Shown: positions 25,272 through 33,535, counted from the stretch's first letter. The stretch: 40,205 bases of DNA from CAYSUS01 sp964434165 (GCA_964434165.1 CAYSUS010000066.1:1-40205), one strand, 5' to 3'. The notes: a model not told the origin generated them from the sequence alone. Numbers and translations are program-made.

Positions 25272-26039
25272 TCACTCGGCCAGCCCCAGCGGCGTGACCA
25301 GGGGCCGGCCGTCGGACCCGGGGCGCACGTCCGCGGCCACGCGGTACACCGAGGCGATCATCGACTCGGTGAGGACCTCGCCCGGCGGCCCGGAACAGTG
25401 CACGGCCCCGTCCTTGAGCACGACCACCACGTCGGCGAATCGCGCGGCCACGTTCAGATCGTGCAGGGCCATGGCCGTGCTCATGCCCCGCGACGCCGTC
25501 AGCCGCCCCAGCAGCGAACAGATCTCGAACTGGTGCTCCAGATCGAGGTTCGAGGTGGGCTCGTCCAACAGCAGCACGGCCGACTCGCGGACCAGCGCCT
25601 GGGCGATGGCCACCATCTGCTGCTGGCCCCCGCTGAGCTCCGTGACGTAGCGCCCGCTCAGATCGGAGAGATCCATCTCCTCAAGCAGCGACTCCACCGC
25701 GCGCACGTCCTCCTCGCTCACGCGCCAGCCGAGGTCGTGGACGCGGCCCAGCAGCACCATCTCGAACACGGTCAGCACGGGCCCGCCCGACAGGTCCTGC
25801 GGCAGATAGCTGACCAGGCGCGAGCGACGGGCCGCCGAGATGCTCGCCAGATCGCGGCCGTCGAGGCGGACCTGGCCGCGCGGCTTGAGCAGTCCGCACA
25901 GGCACCGAAGCAGCGTCGATTTGCCGGCCGCGTTGGGCCCGATGATCGCCGTCACGCCGGGGCCGATGCGGGCATCGACGCGGTCGAGCACGGGGAGCAC
26001 GCCGTACGAGAAGCACAAGTCGCGGCACTGGAGGATCAC
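25272..26039 (-). CDS. Iron/cobalamin-type ABC transporter ATPase (FepC/BtuD-like)
   Basis: An ABC ATPase of 255 aa that powers the FecCD permease encoded just before it. All motifs are intact: Walker A GPNAAGKST (34-42), Q-loop Gln81, signature LSGGQ (135-139), Walker B AVLLLDE (154-160, Glu160) and H-loop His193. Sequence and length are those of the FepC/FhuC/BtuD group. The start is a GTG at 26039 that overlaps the permease stop (GTGA), preceded by a strong GGAGGAGG Shine-Dalgarno inside the permease end. The frame runs on for 282 codons upstream, but that part is a shadow of the permease gene. It is the last gene of the operon. Confidence 0.93.
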   Translation of the reverse strand: MILQCRDLCFSYGVLPVLDRVDARIGPGVTAIIGPNAAGKSTLLRCLCGLLKPRGQVRLDGRDLASISAARRSRLVSYLPQDLSGGPVLTVFEMVLLGRVHDLGWRVSEEDVRAVESLLEEMDLSDLSGRYVTELSGGQQQMVAIAQALVRESAVLLLDEPTSNLDLEHQFEICSLLGRLTASRGMSTAMALHDLNVAARFADVVVVLKDGAVHCSGPPGEVLTESMIASVYRVAADVRPGSDGRPLVTPLGLAE

Positions 26040-27217
26040 CAGTAGGTCCTCCTCCGCGAGAGGATCATGGCGGCGAAGAAGGGCACGCCGAACAGCGCCG
26101 TGGCGATGCCGATCGGGAATACGGCGCCCGGCGCGACGAGCTTGCTGGCGATCGAAGCCACCGAGAGCAACAGGGCGCCGCCCAGCGCAGCCAGCGGCAC
26201 GAAGAACCGCTGGTCCTCGCCGACCAGCGACCGGGCAAGATGCGGGGCCACCAGGCCGATGAACCCGATCGTGCCCACGAAGCATACCGCGGTCGCCGTG
26301 AGGATCGACACCACGACGAGTGTCCCCAGGCGGAGGCGCTCGACGTCGATCCCCAGGCTGCGGGCGCGATCGTCTCCCATGCGCAGCGAGGTCAGCTTCC
26401 AGGCGTGGGCGGCCAGCAGCGGGGCCGCGATCGCCAGCACCGACGCGACCACCGCCAGCTTGGGCCACGTGGCCTTCTGAAGACTGCCGAAGGTCCAGAA
26501 CACGATCGCCGCGAGCTGCTCTTCGGAGGCCACGTACTGCATGCAGGCGATGCCCGCGTTGAACAGGAACAAGAGGGCCACGCCGGCCAGGACGATGCTC
26601 TCGGTCGAGGCCCCGCGGAGCCGGGCCGCACCGTACACCGCCAGGGAGCAGAGCATGGCGAACGCGAACGCGCACAAGGGGACGACCGTCGCCTCGGCGA
26701 CCGGCACCGCGGCCGCCCCGCCGACCAGGGCCAGGGCGGCCCCGAAGCTGGCCCCCGACGCCACGCCCACCGTGTATGGGCTGGCGAGTGGATTGTTGAG
26801 GATCGTCTGCATCTCGGCCCCGGCAATCCCCAGTGCGCAGCCCACCACCAGCGCCAGAAGTGCCGGCGGCAGGCGCAGCGTCCACACGATCGTGCGATCG
26901 GTAGCGCTGACCGCATCGGGCGAGACCACCGCGCGGGCCACGCGAGGCACCGAGAGCATGGCCGGGCCGGTCAGCACGTCGGCCACCAGCGACGATGCGA
27001 CCAGGAAAGCGGCCAGTCCGATCAGCGTCAGCCGGCGACGCGCGAGCCGGCGGTAGGCGTCGCCGGGGGCCGCGGGCGGGTCCGAAGGGAGGCGAAGCGC
27101 AAGGCCGGAGGCCAGGTCGCCCGTGCCCCCAGCAGAGGCACTGGCGGACGAGCTGCCCGCGGCACCCGACGGTGGAGGGTCTGCTCCGTCCGGTGCGAAG
27201 CCCTTCCGATCGCTCAT
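26036..27217 (-). CDS. FecCD-family ABC transporter permease
   Basis: An inner-membrane permease of 393 aa in the FecCD/BtuC family, which imports iron-siderophores, heme or cobalamin. After a low-complexity Ser/Ala/Gly-rich N-terminal stretch (about 10-50), absent from most family members, come about nine or ten membrane helices. Family motifs are RLPPALLALVVGCALGIAGAEMQTILNNPLASPYTVGVASGASFGAA (about 115-160) and FVGTIGFIGLVAPHLAR near 305, the latter forming the ATPase-coupling region. The ATG at 27217 overlaps the stop of the hydrolase gene (ATGA), and the stop overlaps the ATPase start. The frame extends 125 codons upstream without meaning. Confidence 0.93.
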   Translation of the reverse strand: MSDRKGFAPDGADPPPSGAAGSSSASASAGGTGDLASGLALRLPSDPPAAPGDAYRRLARRRLTLIGLAAFLVASSLVADVLTGPAMLSVPRVARAVVSPDAVSATDRTIVWTLRLPPALLALVVGCALGIAGAEMQTILNNPLASPYTVGVASGASFGAALALVGGAAAVPVAEATVVPLCAFAFAMLCSLAVYGAARLRGASTESIVLAGVALLFLFNAGIACMQYVASEEQLAAIVFWTFGSLQKATWPKLAVVASVLAIAAPLLAAHAWKLTSLRMGDDRARSLGIDVERLRLGTLVVVSILTATAVCFVGTIGFIGLVAPHLARSLVGEDQRFFVPLAALGGALLLSVASIASKLVAPGAVFPIGIATALFGVPFFAAMILSRRRTYW

Positions 27218-27828
27218 GGGACCGCCGAGGTCAACAGGGTTTCCAGGTCGCTCGTGGTCGCGCCGAGCCGGCCGAGCTCGGCCAGGACCTGGCCGAGGTG
27301 CTCCTGCGTGCCGCTGTTGCCGTAGCCGCGGGCGCCGAGCACGCCCACGTCGGGCAGCAGGCACACCTTCTGCCCCGCGGCCAGAAGGCCCCGCGCCGCG
27401 CACGCCACGCAGGCGTCGAAGGCGTTGCCGAACACGATCCACTGCTCCACGCCGAGCAGCGCGACCAGGCGCGCGGCGTTGCCGTTGTCCTGGAACATGT
27501 CGAACGCGCGAAGCCGGAAGTTCTGCTGCGGATCGCCGTAGGCGTTCTTCTGGAGGTAAAACACGCGGTGTTCGTCCAGCCGGTCCTCCCACGCGCGCGA
27601 GGAGGCGTCCAGCGGAACGAACAGCACGCCGGCCAGATCGCCGGGTCCCGGCATCCGGCCCGAGCAGCAGGTCGTCATCACCAGCGGCAGGCCGTGCTTC
27701 TCGGCCCAGGCATACAGCCGGCCGAGGCGCTCGGCCAAGGGCTCCACGCGCGGGCGAAGGCTCAGGCCGTCGCCCGCGGCGCTCAGCTCGCGGCAGTCCA
27801 CGTCGAACAGTCCGTAGCGATGCTTCAC
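27214..27828 (-). CDS. Isochorismatase-family cysteine hydrolase inside a metal-uptake operon
   Basis: A soluble hydrolase of 204 aa in the isochorismatase-like (cysteine hydrolase) superfamily. The likely triad is Asp9 (LFDVDC; Asp11 is possible), Lys94 (YLQKN) and Cys140 (DACVACAARG); the VFGNAFDACV strand-loop and the following GQKVCLLPD strand are typical. Relatives hydrolyse isochorismate, nicotinamide, carbamates or other small amides. The gene is translationally coupled on both sides: its GTG start at 27828 overlaps the binding-protein stop (GTGA), and its stop overlaps the permease ATG. Such an enzyme between transport genes could process the imported ligand or a siderophore. That is inference; the substrate is unknown. 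Confidence 0.8.
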   Translation of the reverse strand: MKHRYGLFDVDCRELSAAGDGLSLRPRVEPLAERLGRLYAWAEKHGLPLVMTTCCSGRMPGPGDLAGVLFVPLDASSRAWEDRLDEHRVFYLQKNAYGDPQQNFRLRAFDMFQDNGNAARLVALLGVEQWIVFGNAFDACVACAARGLLAAGQKVCLLPDVGVLGARGYGNSGTQEHLGQVLAELGRLGATTSDLETLLTSAVP

Positions 27829-29000
27829 GGCGCGGGCTCCAGGCCGATCGTCCAGACGCCGCCGTACTCGACCGGCATGAACCTCTCGTGGAAGTCCCGG
27901 TGGGCCGACTGGGGATCGAGATCGTCGAACCTGCCGGGGTACAGCCACCTGGCCAACTGCTGCACCGCGACGAAGTCGGTCATCTGCATGGAGAAGTTGT
28001 GGTACAGGCCGTAAACCCGGCCGGACCGCACGGCCGAGAGCTCCTTCCAGCCGGGCCGCGCGGTGAAGGCCGCGAGGCGCCTCCGCGCCTCGCCCGCCTC
28101 GGTATAGTAGCCCAGGCGCGTCGCGTCGGAAGGCGAGGACCAGCAGGCCCCGGTGATCACGATCACGTCGGGGTCGGTCTTGAACAGATGCTCCGGATGG
28201 ATCGGGCCGCGATGGGGCACCACGCCGCCGGCGATGTTCTTTGCGCCCAGCCGGTCGAGGACCGCGCCCCAGCCGGTCATGCGACCCTGGGCGTCGCAGG
28301 CGTATCCGTAGGTGGGCCCGTACTCCGCCGCTCCCTGGTATCCGGCCTCGACGTAGATCGACGGGGCCGAATCGTCATCCCGCTCGGGCAGTCGCGCGAG
28401 GACCTTGTCCAGCTCCGCGTCGATGAAGGCGTTGATCTTGCGTGCGCGGTCCTCCTTGCCCAGCGCCCGCCCCAGCACCTCCAGACTCCGCTGGGGATTG
28501 CTCAACGGATCGCGCGAGAAGTCGAGGAATACCAGGGGCAGGCCGGCCTGCTTCATGCGCTCGACGCACCGGTACCCGCGGTCGGCCATGAAGAGATCGA
28601 CGATGACCAGGTCCGGCCCCAGGGCGAGCACGGCCTCGGGGCTGAGGGCGTCCTGATACACCGAGCCGAGCTTGGGCACCTCGGCCAGGCGCGGGTGCGA
28701 GGCCAGGAATCGGCGGTAGGCGTCGTTGTCGCAAGACTCCAGGTCCGGGCCCCAGGCGACGAGCTTGCCCTCGATCTCGCCTCCCAGCAAGAGGCCCAGG
28801 GCGTAGATGTCGCGGCCCCGCACCAGCACGATCCGCTCGATCGGCGTGTTGAGCGTGACGCGCCGGCCGGCCAGGTCGGTGACCGTGACCGTCCGCTGCG
28901 CCTGCGCTTCCCGCGCGCCGCACGAGAGCCCGCGGTGCACGAGCAGGCCGGTCGCGCAGGCAAGAAGCACCAGGACGGCGGGGACGAGGATCTTGGACAT
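27825..29000 (-). CDS. Iron/cobalamin-type ABC transporter substrate-binding protein
   Basis: An exported binding protein of 391 aa in the TroA/FepB-like (helical-backbone) class. A signal or anchor (about 1-25) precedes VTDLAGRRVTLNTPIERIVLV (37-57), the classic start of this family. Later come LSPEAVLALGPDLVIVD and the C-terminal lobe with GWGAVLDRLGAKNIAGG and PDVIVITGAC. The tail contains YHNFSMQMTDFVAVQQLARWLYP. Cys27 is present, but the surrounding GLSC is not a good lipobox. The ATG at 29000 lacks a clear Shine-Dalgarno. The gene follows the regulatory lipoprotein by 64 bp and overlaps the hydrolase gene by 4 bp. The ligand is probably a ferric siderophore or a corrinoid. No cobalamin riboswitch was recognised upstream. 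Confidence 0.88.
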   Translation of the reverse strand: MSKILVPAVLVLLACATGLLVHRGLSCGAREAQAQRTVTVTDLAGRRVTLNTPIERIVLVRGRDIYALGLLLGGEIEGKLVAWGPDLESCDNDAYRRFLASHPRLAEVPKLGSVYQDALSPEAVLALGPDLVIVDLFMADRGYRCVERMKQAGLPLVFLDFSRDPLSNPQRSLEVLGRALGKEDRARKINAFIDAELDKVLARLPERDDDSAPSIYVEAGYQGAAEYGPTYGYACDAQGRMTGWGAVLDRLGAKNIAGGVVPHRGPIHPEHLFKTDPDVIVITGACWSSPSDATRLGYYTEAGEARRRLAAFTARPGWKELSAVRSGRVYGLYHNFSMQMTDFVAVQQLARWLYPGRFDDLDPQSAHRDFHERFMPVEYGGVWTIGLEPAP

Positions 29001-29064
29001 GACGGTTACTGAAGCACGAACTCGCTCTGGTCCCCGCGCGGAGCGTGGGAACGAGGATCCCATC

Positions 29065-29574
29065 CTAACGTGCCCCCTGCCCCGACACGAGCTCGAAGTC
29101 CGCCTCGTCGGTCCCCTCGGGCGGGACCGTGAACCGCAGCGTGCCGTCGCGCGCCGCGCGGGGAAGCGGCGTCCGCGCCGCGGCCTGCGGCAGGGCAAGC
29201 CCGTCGCCGCCTGCCTGACCGCGCGGCGCTTCGGCCATCGACATCCGCACCACGTGCTCGGCGGGGACCGCGCCCCGGTCGCCCTCGACGGTCTTGAGCG
29301 AAAAGCGGCCCTCGGCGTCGGTCCTGCCCAGCGAGCCCGGCCCGACTCGGGGGTCCTTCCGGTCCTTGGCCAGGGGCACGAACGTGATGCCCACGTCGGC
29401 CAGCGGCCTGCCGTCGAGCGTGACGCGGCCGGAGACGGGAGCCGTCCGGTAGTCCTTGCCGCCACAGCCGGTCAGCAGGGGCGCCAGCACGAAGGCGACG
29501 GCGGCCAGTCGCGCGAAGGGGAAGCGGTCGCAGGTCATGGCATGGCTCATGGTCGCAAGGGGCCCGCCGGTCAC
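29065..29574 (-). CDS. Transthyretin-like regulatory lipoprotein (planctomycete type)
   Basis: A predicted lipoprotein of 169 aa. The hydrophobic signal ends in APLLTGC, the Cys being about residue 37 with the start used here. It is followed at once by YRTAPVSGRVTLDGRPLADVGITFVPL, the hallmark of the carboxypeptidase-regulatory / transthyretin-like lipoproteins that are abundant in planctomycetes and usually sit beside DUF1559 pseudopilins, as here. Residues after about 110 are Ala/Gly-rich and probably less ordered. I used the GTG at 29574 because it overlaps the pseudopilin stop (GTGA), matching the other junctions; ATGs at 29550 or 29538 would give a more usual signal length. The function is unknown. 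Confidence 0.78.
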   Translation of the reverse strand: MTGGPLATMSHAMTCDRFPFARLAAVAFVLAPLLTGCGGKDYRTAPVSGRVTLDGRPLADVGITFVPLAKDRKDPRVGPGSLGRTDAEGRFSLKTVEGDRGAVPAEHVVRMSMAEAPRGQAGGDGLALPQAAARTPLPRAARDGTLRFTVPPEGTDEADFELVSGQGAR

Positions 29575-30560
29575 GGCATCTGGAACAGCTCACCGCCGCC
29601 GATCGTGCTGGCGTCGCACAGGACCGTCAGATCGACGTTCGTGCTGATCCCGCGGACCGATCCGTCGGCCAGGGCGAACTGGATCACCCCGGGGTGGAAG
29701 CTACCCCAGCTCCGCGCGCAGGGGGCCGCCCACACGCCGGCCTCGTCGGCCAGCTCGAAGCACTCGTCCATGTCGTTGGAGATCGAGAGCGGGTGCTCCA
29801 CCGAGTGCCCCATCGTGTAGTAGATGTAAGGATATGCCCAGAAGCTCGTCCAGGTCCGCCCGGTCGAGGTGCTCTTCTCGCCGATCATCAGGGTGTTGGA
29901 GGTCCCGTCCGTCACGTCGCGGATGCGCTCGCAGGTCCAGTCGAGCACGCCCGTCATGTGCATCACGCCGCGTCGGTGGTAGTCGGGCAGGGGCCAGCTT
30001 GCGAAGTACATGTCCCACCAGCCCTGCTCGCGCAGCGGCATGTCGTCGGTGACGGCCCCAGCCACGCACTTGTAGGACCCGGTGCGATACTCCAGCCCCG
30101 CCCCGCCCCGCGCCGGGTCGCCGCCGGGCCCCGTGCCGGGCACCTGCAAGTCGCCGCCGTGGGGCTCCGAGGGGCAGACGTAGGTCGCGACCAGCGCCTG
30201 GCGCACGAGCTCGTTGCCGTTGCTCTTTCCCGGGTCCTGGTTGTAGGCCGAGTGGTCGTACCGATCGTAGAGCGTCTGCTGCTCCATGTAGGGAAGGAGG
30301 GCGATCGCCCAGTTGATGCGCGTCTTCTGGCTGGAGGTCGATTCGCCCTCGGTGATGCCGCCCGGCGGGAAGCAGCCGTGCGCCGTGTGGTAATTGTGCA
30401 CGGCCAGCCCCATCTGCTTGAGGTTGTTGCTGCACTGCATCCGTCGGGCGGCCTCGCGTGCCGACTGCACCGCCGGCAGCAGCAGCGCGATCAGCGTGCC
30501 GATGATCGCAATCACCACCAGCAACTCGACGAGCGTGAAACCGCGTCTTCTCTGGTTCAT
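29571..30560 (-). CDS. DUF1559 pseudopilin-like protein
   Basis: A 329-aa protein of the planctomycete DUF1559 family. It begins with a type IV pilin-like leader, RRRGFTLVELLVVIAIIGTLIALLLP, with a prepilin-peptidase site between Gly7 and Phe8 and Glu at mature position 5, and then the family's SAREAARRMQCSNNLKQMGLA-NYH block. Near the C-terminus the defining H-x9-DG motif is present (HPGVIQFALADG). Such proteins are probably processed and inserted in the membrane by a type II secretion or pilus-like machine; the role is unknown. The ATG at 30560 follows GGAG. It is the first gene of the run leading to the metal ABC transporter. Confidence 0.92.
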   Translation of the reverse strand: MNQRRRGFTLVELLVVIAIIGTLIALLLPAVQSAREAARRMQCSNNLKQMGLAVHNYHTAHGCFPPGGITEGESTSSQKTRINWAIALLPYMEQQTLYDRYDHSAYNQDPGKSNGNELVRQALVATYVCPSEPHGGDLQVPGTGPGGDPARGGAGLEYRTGSYKCVAGAVTDDMPLREQGWWDMYFASWPLPDYHRRGVMHMTGVLDWTCERIRDVTDGTSNTLMIGEKSTSTGRTWTSFWAYPYIYYTMGHSVEHPLSISNDMDECFELADEAGVWAAPCARSWGSFHPGVIQFALADGSVRGISTNVDLTVLCDASTIGGGELFQMP

Positions 30561-30873
30561 CACCGTCTCCGGAAAACGGGTGTGGCCGAGCCGCGCAGCG
30601 AGGGGGCGGCCACGGCGCAGCGCCACCCCGCGGCGACGACTCCCTCTACGCTATACCGTAGCTCGCCGCGTCCGTGGACCGGAGAAACGCCAGCCAGCCC
30701 CGCGGCGACGCAAACGCCCTCGCGGTCAACAGTTGCGCCGGCACCATGCACTTGACCGCCGGCCGCCTCCACGCGCGCGGGGCCGACGACCTGGACTCTC
30801 CCTGCCCGCGAGCTGGAGCGCCGGCCGCCTCCACGCGCGCGGGGCCGACGGCTCCCCCAGTTGCCCCCGGGCC
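30561..30873. other. Intergenic region between queC and the pseudopilin operon
   Basis: About 310 bp, non-coding on both strands as far as I can see. It carries a 31-bp direct repeat and presumably the promoter of the six-gene run, but no clear -35/-10 pair was found. Confidence 0.5.
30758..30850. repeat. 31-bp perfect direct repeat
   Basis: The same 31 bases occur at 30758-30788 and 30820-30850, 62 bp apart, starting GCCGGCCGCCTCC and ending GGGGCCGACG. The 31 bp between them are not a third copy. Confidence 0.85.
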
Positions 30874-31584
30874 TCACCTTGCCACGTCTCCATGCTGGTA
30901 CGCCGCGGGGTCGATCCGGCCGGCCTCGGCGAATCCGCGGAGGCGCAAGAGGCACGCGTCGCAGCGGGCGCAGGCAAGGCCTTGCGCGTCGGGGTCGTAG
31001 CAGGAATGCGTCAGGCCGTAGTCCACGCCCAACTCCGTGCCGCGGCGGATGATCTGGGCCTTGGTCCAGCGGATCAGCGGCGTGTGGATGGCGAACCGCA
31101 GGCGGCCTTCCACCCCGGCCTTGGTCGCCAGGTTGGCCAGGCGCTCGAACTGCTCGATGTACTCCGGCCGGCAGTCGGGGTAGCCGCTGTAGTCCACGGC
31201 GTTGACCCCAAGGAAGATGTCGGCCGCGCCGACCACCTCGGCGCAGCCCAGGGCCAGCGAGAGCATCACCGTGTTGCGGGCCGGTACGTAGGTGACAGGG
31301 ATCTCCCGCTCCATGTCGGCGGCCGGCCGGTCCTTGGGCACGGCCATCGCGGTCGTCAGCGCGCTGCCGCCGATGGCCGCCAAATCGACCCGCATCACGG
31401 TGTGCCGGCTGGCGCCCAGGGCCTCGGCCACGCGCCGCGCGGCCCGCAGCTCGAACCGGTGTCGCTGGCCGTAGTCCACGCTCAGGGCGAAAAGGTCAAA
31501 GCCGTCGGCCCGGGCGATCGCCGCCGCGGTGGCCGAATCCAGCCCGCCCGAAAGCAGAACCACCGCCTTCTTCTCGACCGACAT
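30874..31584 (-). CDS. queC: 7-cyano-7-deazaguanine (preQ0) synthase QueC
   Basis: QueC, 236 aa, converts 7-carboxy-7-deazaguanine to preQ0 with ATP and ammonia, on the way to queuosine in tRNA (or to deazapurine DNA modifications). The N-terminal PP-loop SGGLDS (12-17) binds ATP. SVDYGQRHRFE and TYVPARN blocks are typical, and the zinc site is Cys195, Cys205, Cys208 and Cys211 (CYDPDAQGLACARCDAC). Length is normal. The gene is divergent from queF with 79 bp between. A possible minus-strand promoter is TTGCAG-16-CATGAT (31649-31622). queD and queE are not in the window. The start has no strong Shine-Dalgarno, only GAGG at suitable spacing. Confidence 0.96.
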   Translation of the reverse strand: MSVEKKAVVLLSGGLDSATAAAIARADGFDLFALSVDYGQRHRFELRAARRVAEALGASRHTVMRVDLAAIGGSALTTAMAVPKDRPAADMEREIPVTYVPARNTVMLSLALGCAEVVGAADIFLGVNAVDYSGYPDCRPEYIEQFERLANLATKAGVEGRLRFAIHTPLIRWTKAQIIRRGTELGVDYGLTHSCYDPDAQGLACARCDACLLRLRGFAEAGRIDPAAYQHGDVAR

Positions 31585-31663
31585 GCGTTACCTCGCGTAC
31601 GACCCTTTTCCCAAACCTCCCATCATGCCAGAATAGGAGTAATCTGCAAAGGAGCGAGGCCGA

Positions 31664-32023
31664 ATGCACGACGACTTCCGCCAGACGCTGGAGACGTTCG
31701 AGAATCAGTATCCGGGCAGGGATTACACGATCCGCATCGTGTGCCCGGAGTTCACGTCGGTGTGTCCGAAGACGGGCCAGCCGGACTTCGGCACGCTGAC
31801 GATCACCTACACGCCCGAGCTGCGGTGCGTGGAGCTGAAGAGCCTGAAGCTGTACCTGCAGCGCTTCCGCAACGAGGGCATCTTCTACGAGAACGTAACG
31901 AACCGGATTCTCGACGACCTGGTGTCGGTGCTCCAGCCGCGGCGGCTGACGCTGGAGGCCTCGTTCACGCCCCGCGGCGGCATCTCGACGACCGTCACCG
32001 CCCGGCACGAGGCGGGAACGTAA
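31664..32023 (+). CDS. queF: NADPH-dependent preQ0 reductase QueF
   Basis: QueF of the short (unimodular) type, 119 aa, reduces the nitrile of preQ0 to the amine preQ1, two NADPH per turn. It is a tunnelling-fold enzyme. The nucleophilic Cys34 lies in SVCPKTGQPDFG with Asp41; the NADPH-binding ELKSLKLYL motif is at 57-65, and FRNEGIFYE (68-76) supplies the substrate-binding Glu. An AAAGGAG Shine-Dalgarno precedes the ATG at 31664. Its upstream region is shared with queC; a weak TTTTCC-17-CAGAAT pair (31606-31634) might serve it. QueF rather than a dpd system next to QueC points to queuosine in tRNA as the product. Confidence 0.96.
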   Translation: MHDDFRQTLETFENQYPGRDYTIRIVCPEFTSVCPKTGQPDFGTLTITYTPELRCVELKSLKLYLQRFRNEGIFYENVTNRILDDLVSVLQPRRLTLEASFTPRGGISTTVTARHEAGT

Positions 32024-32049
32024 CTCGGGGGCTGCCTTTGCCGTCCGCC

Positions 32050-32311
32050 GTAGCAGGGGCATCCTGTGTGCCGCCCGCCGATTCGCGTTCCCGGCCTGCA
32101 GCTCGCTCTGCAATCAGAGCCCAACGGCGCAGAGGCGAACGGCACGCACTCCGTGTGCCGACCGCTTCGTCATCCGTTTCCTCGTTACCTGCGCCGTCTG
32201 TTGCTCCTGCGCACGGCAGGCGGAGTGTGCCTGCTACGTTGGCCTGCTCACGGCTCACGGAGTGAGGGAAAAGATAAGGAAGCGGACGGCACACGGAGAG
32301 GAGGCTGCTAC
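32050..32311. mobile_element. MITE-like element 1 with inverted terminal repeats
   Basis: The left end (32050-32079) begins GTAGCAG and contains TGTGTGCCG. The right end (32282-32311) is its inverted counterpart, with GCGGACGGCACACGG and ending GCTGCTAC. Related inner copies occur at 32141-32168 and 32213-32236. It shares an exact 19-mer (32278-32296) and an exact 15-mer (32213-32227) with element 2. No transposase is encoded. Whether these elements move is inference. Confidence 0.5.
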
Positions 32312-32552
32312 AGATGTGCCTGCGTTTTGCACCTCTGAGGAGGGAAGCTCCGTGCGCACTTCGTGGCGGGCTTCAACTCGGTGTCCTCTCCATAACTTAT
32401 TGCATTGCTTCAGGTTACTCCTCACTTATCCGCGCGGCCCATCGGGTGTTGGTCAACGGAAGTGAGTTTTTCCAGGACCAGGCCCTTGCCCCCCCCCTTC
32501 TTGTAGGTTTGGGGCATGGAAGCGCAGACCCCCGTTGAGCCGGCGGGCCACC

Positions 32553-32591
32553 GAATCCAGCCAGCGAGCTTGCTCGCCGCTGACTGGATTC
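32553..32591. repeat. Strong hairpin
   Basis: The arm beginning GAATCCAGCCAGCG pairs with the downstream arm ending CGCTGACTGGATTC, about 14-17 bp with one or two mismatches around a short loop. It is not next to a gene end and has no T tract. Confidence 0.65.
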
Positions 32592-33037
32592 CCCGACGTT
32601 AAATTGCGCGGGGGATCACAGTGCCTGCGAAACGGTCTTCCCGCGAGCAAACCTCCGATCCCCCTAGCCGCGAGAGCCAGCCAGGGCCGGCGTGGTCAGG
32701 GGAGGTGCAAGACCTCTCGGCCGCCGATCGATCGGCGGCGCCTCAGTGAGGGGAATCGCTCGGGGCCCTACGAGGACCCCTCATCCTCTCCCTCGGGGGG
32801 AAGAAGGCCGGGTAGAGGGTGAGCGGTGAACGCGGGACAGCGCGACAAGGTGACGGGAGGACGCCGTTTCCTCCCCATGACCGTAGCGCGTCGCGATCCC
32901 TCCCTCAAGCCTCGTCCCGTCATCCTCACGAGCCTCCACGCCAAATAAGTGCGACGGCCGACGTGGCCATCGCATGCCCGTGAGTATACCAGACGGCTGG
33001 CCGGCTCCTGGCCCGGTTTTTGAACACCCGCGGCCGA

Positions 33038-33161
33038 AGCAGCAGGCGCACGGCGTGTGACGTCCGCCGCAGCGAGCAGGCGGGGGACCAAGGGGACGGC
33101 AGGCGGAGTGAGGGAACGGATTGGGTGAGGAAGCGGACGGCACACGGTGTGTGCCTGCTAC
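33038..33161. mobile_element. MITE-like element 2 with 29-bp inverted terminal repeats
   Basis: A 124-bp unit. Its left end (33038-33066) and right end (33133-33161) are inverted repeats of 29 bp with about five mismatches, each opening outward as GTAGCAGGC or GCAGCAGGC and each containing its own CACAC/GTGTG dyad. An exact 19-mer at 33129-33147 and an exact 15-mer at 33096-33110 are shared with element 1. No coding capacity is seen. Confidence 0.6.
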
Positions 33162-33325
33162 CGGTCCTCGCTGACGCTTCGGGCTGTGATGCTTCCGCCC
33201 CGGTCGGCGAAAAGGACTATGGAACGCTGCGCGGCGAATGGCCCCCTCTCCTCCGCCGGGACTAGCCGAACAACGGGCTCCCGTTGGTCGCCCGGGTCGC
33301 ATTGGCCGCGCAGGCGTCAATAATT

Positions 33326-33350
33326 CCCCTGCCGGACAAGCCGGCAGGGG
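33326..33350 (-). terminator. Candidate terminator after priA
   Basis: A perfect 10-bp stem (CCCCTGCCGG with CCGGCAGGGG) with a 5-nt loop. Read on the minus strand it is followed by AATTATT. It lies about 185 bp beyond the priA stop. The T tract is short, so termination is only probable. Confidence 0.45.
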
Positions 33351-33535
33351 CCGGCAGGTGCCGGGCCGGTCGCTCGCGTGCCACGGTGCGCCGTGAACCT
33401 TCTCCGAACGTCTTAAGGCTCCGAAGCCCGAAGGGCTAGCCCGCCGCAGGCTGTCTCCAAAGGGTCCACGGCGTGAGGCGCCACCATTCCATGAAATCCA
33501 GATTCGCAGTGCCGAAGGCGACAACCGGCACCCCG

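Larger units (their letters stand above)
32024..33535. other. Repeat-rich non-coding region between queF and priA
   Basis: About 1.5 kb without a supportable gene. It holds two MITE-like elements (32050-32311 and 33038-33161), strong hairpins (32553-32591 and 33326-33350) and an imperfect dyad at 32778-32825 made of CCTCATCCTCTCCC / GGGTAGAGGGTGAG-like words. Long open frames crossing it on the minus strand are low-complexity read-through of the repeats. Confidence 0.65.

Noticed and set aside
29001..29064. Cobalamin riboswitch before the ABC binding protein
   Set aside because: The gap is only 64 bp and contains none of the conserved B12-box features.
30758..30850. CRISPR array
   Set aside because: Only two repeat copies, a single 31-bp spacer and no cas genes.
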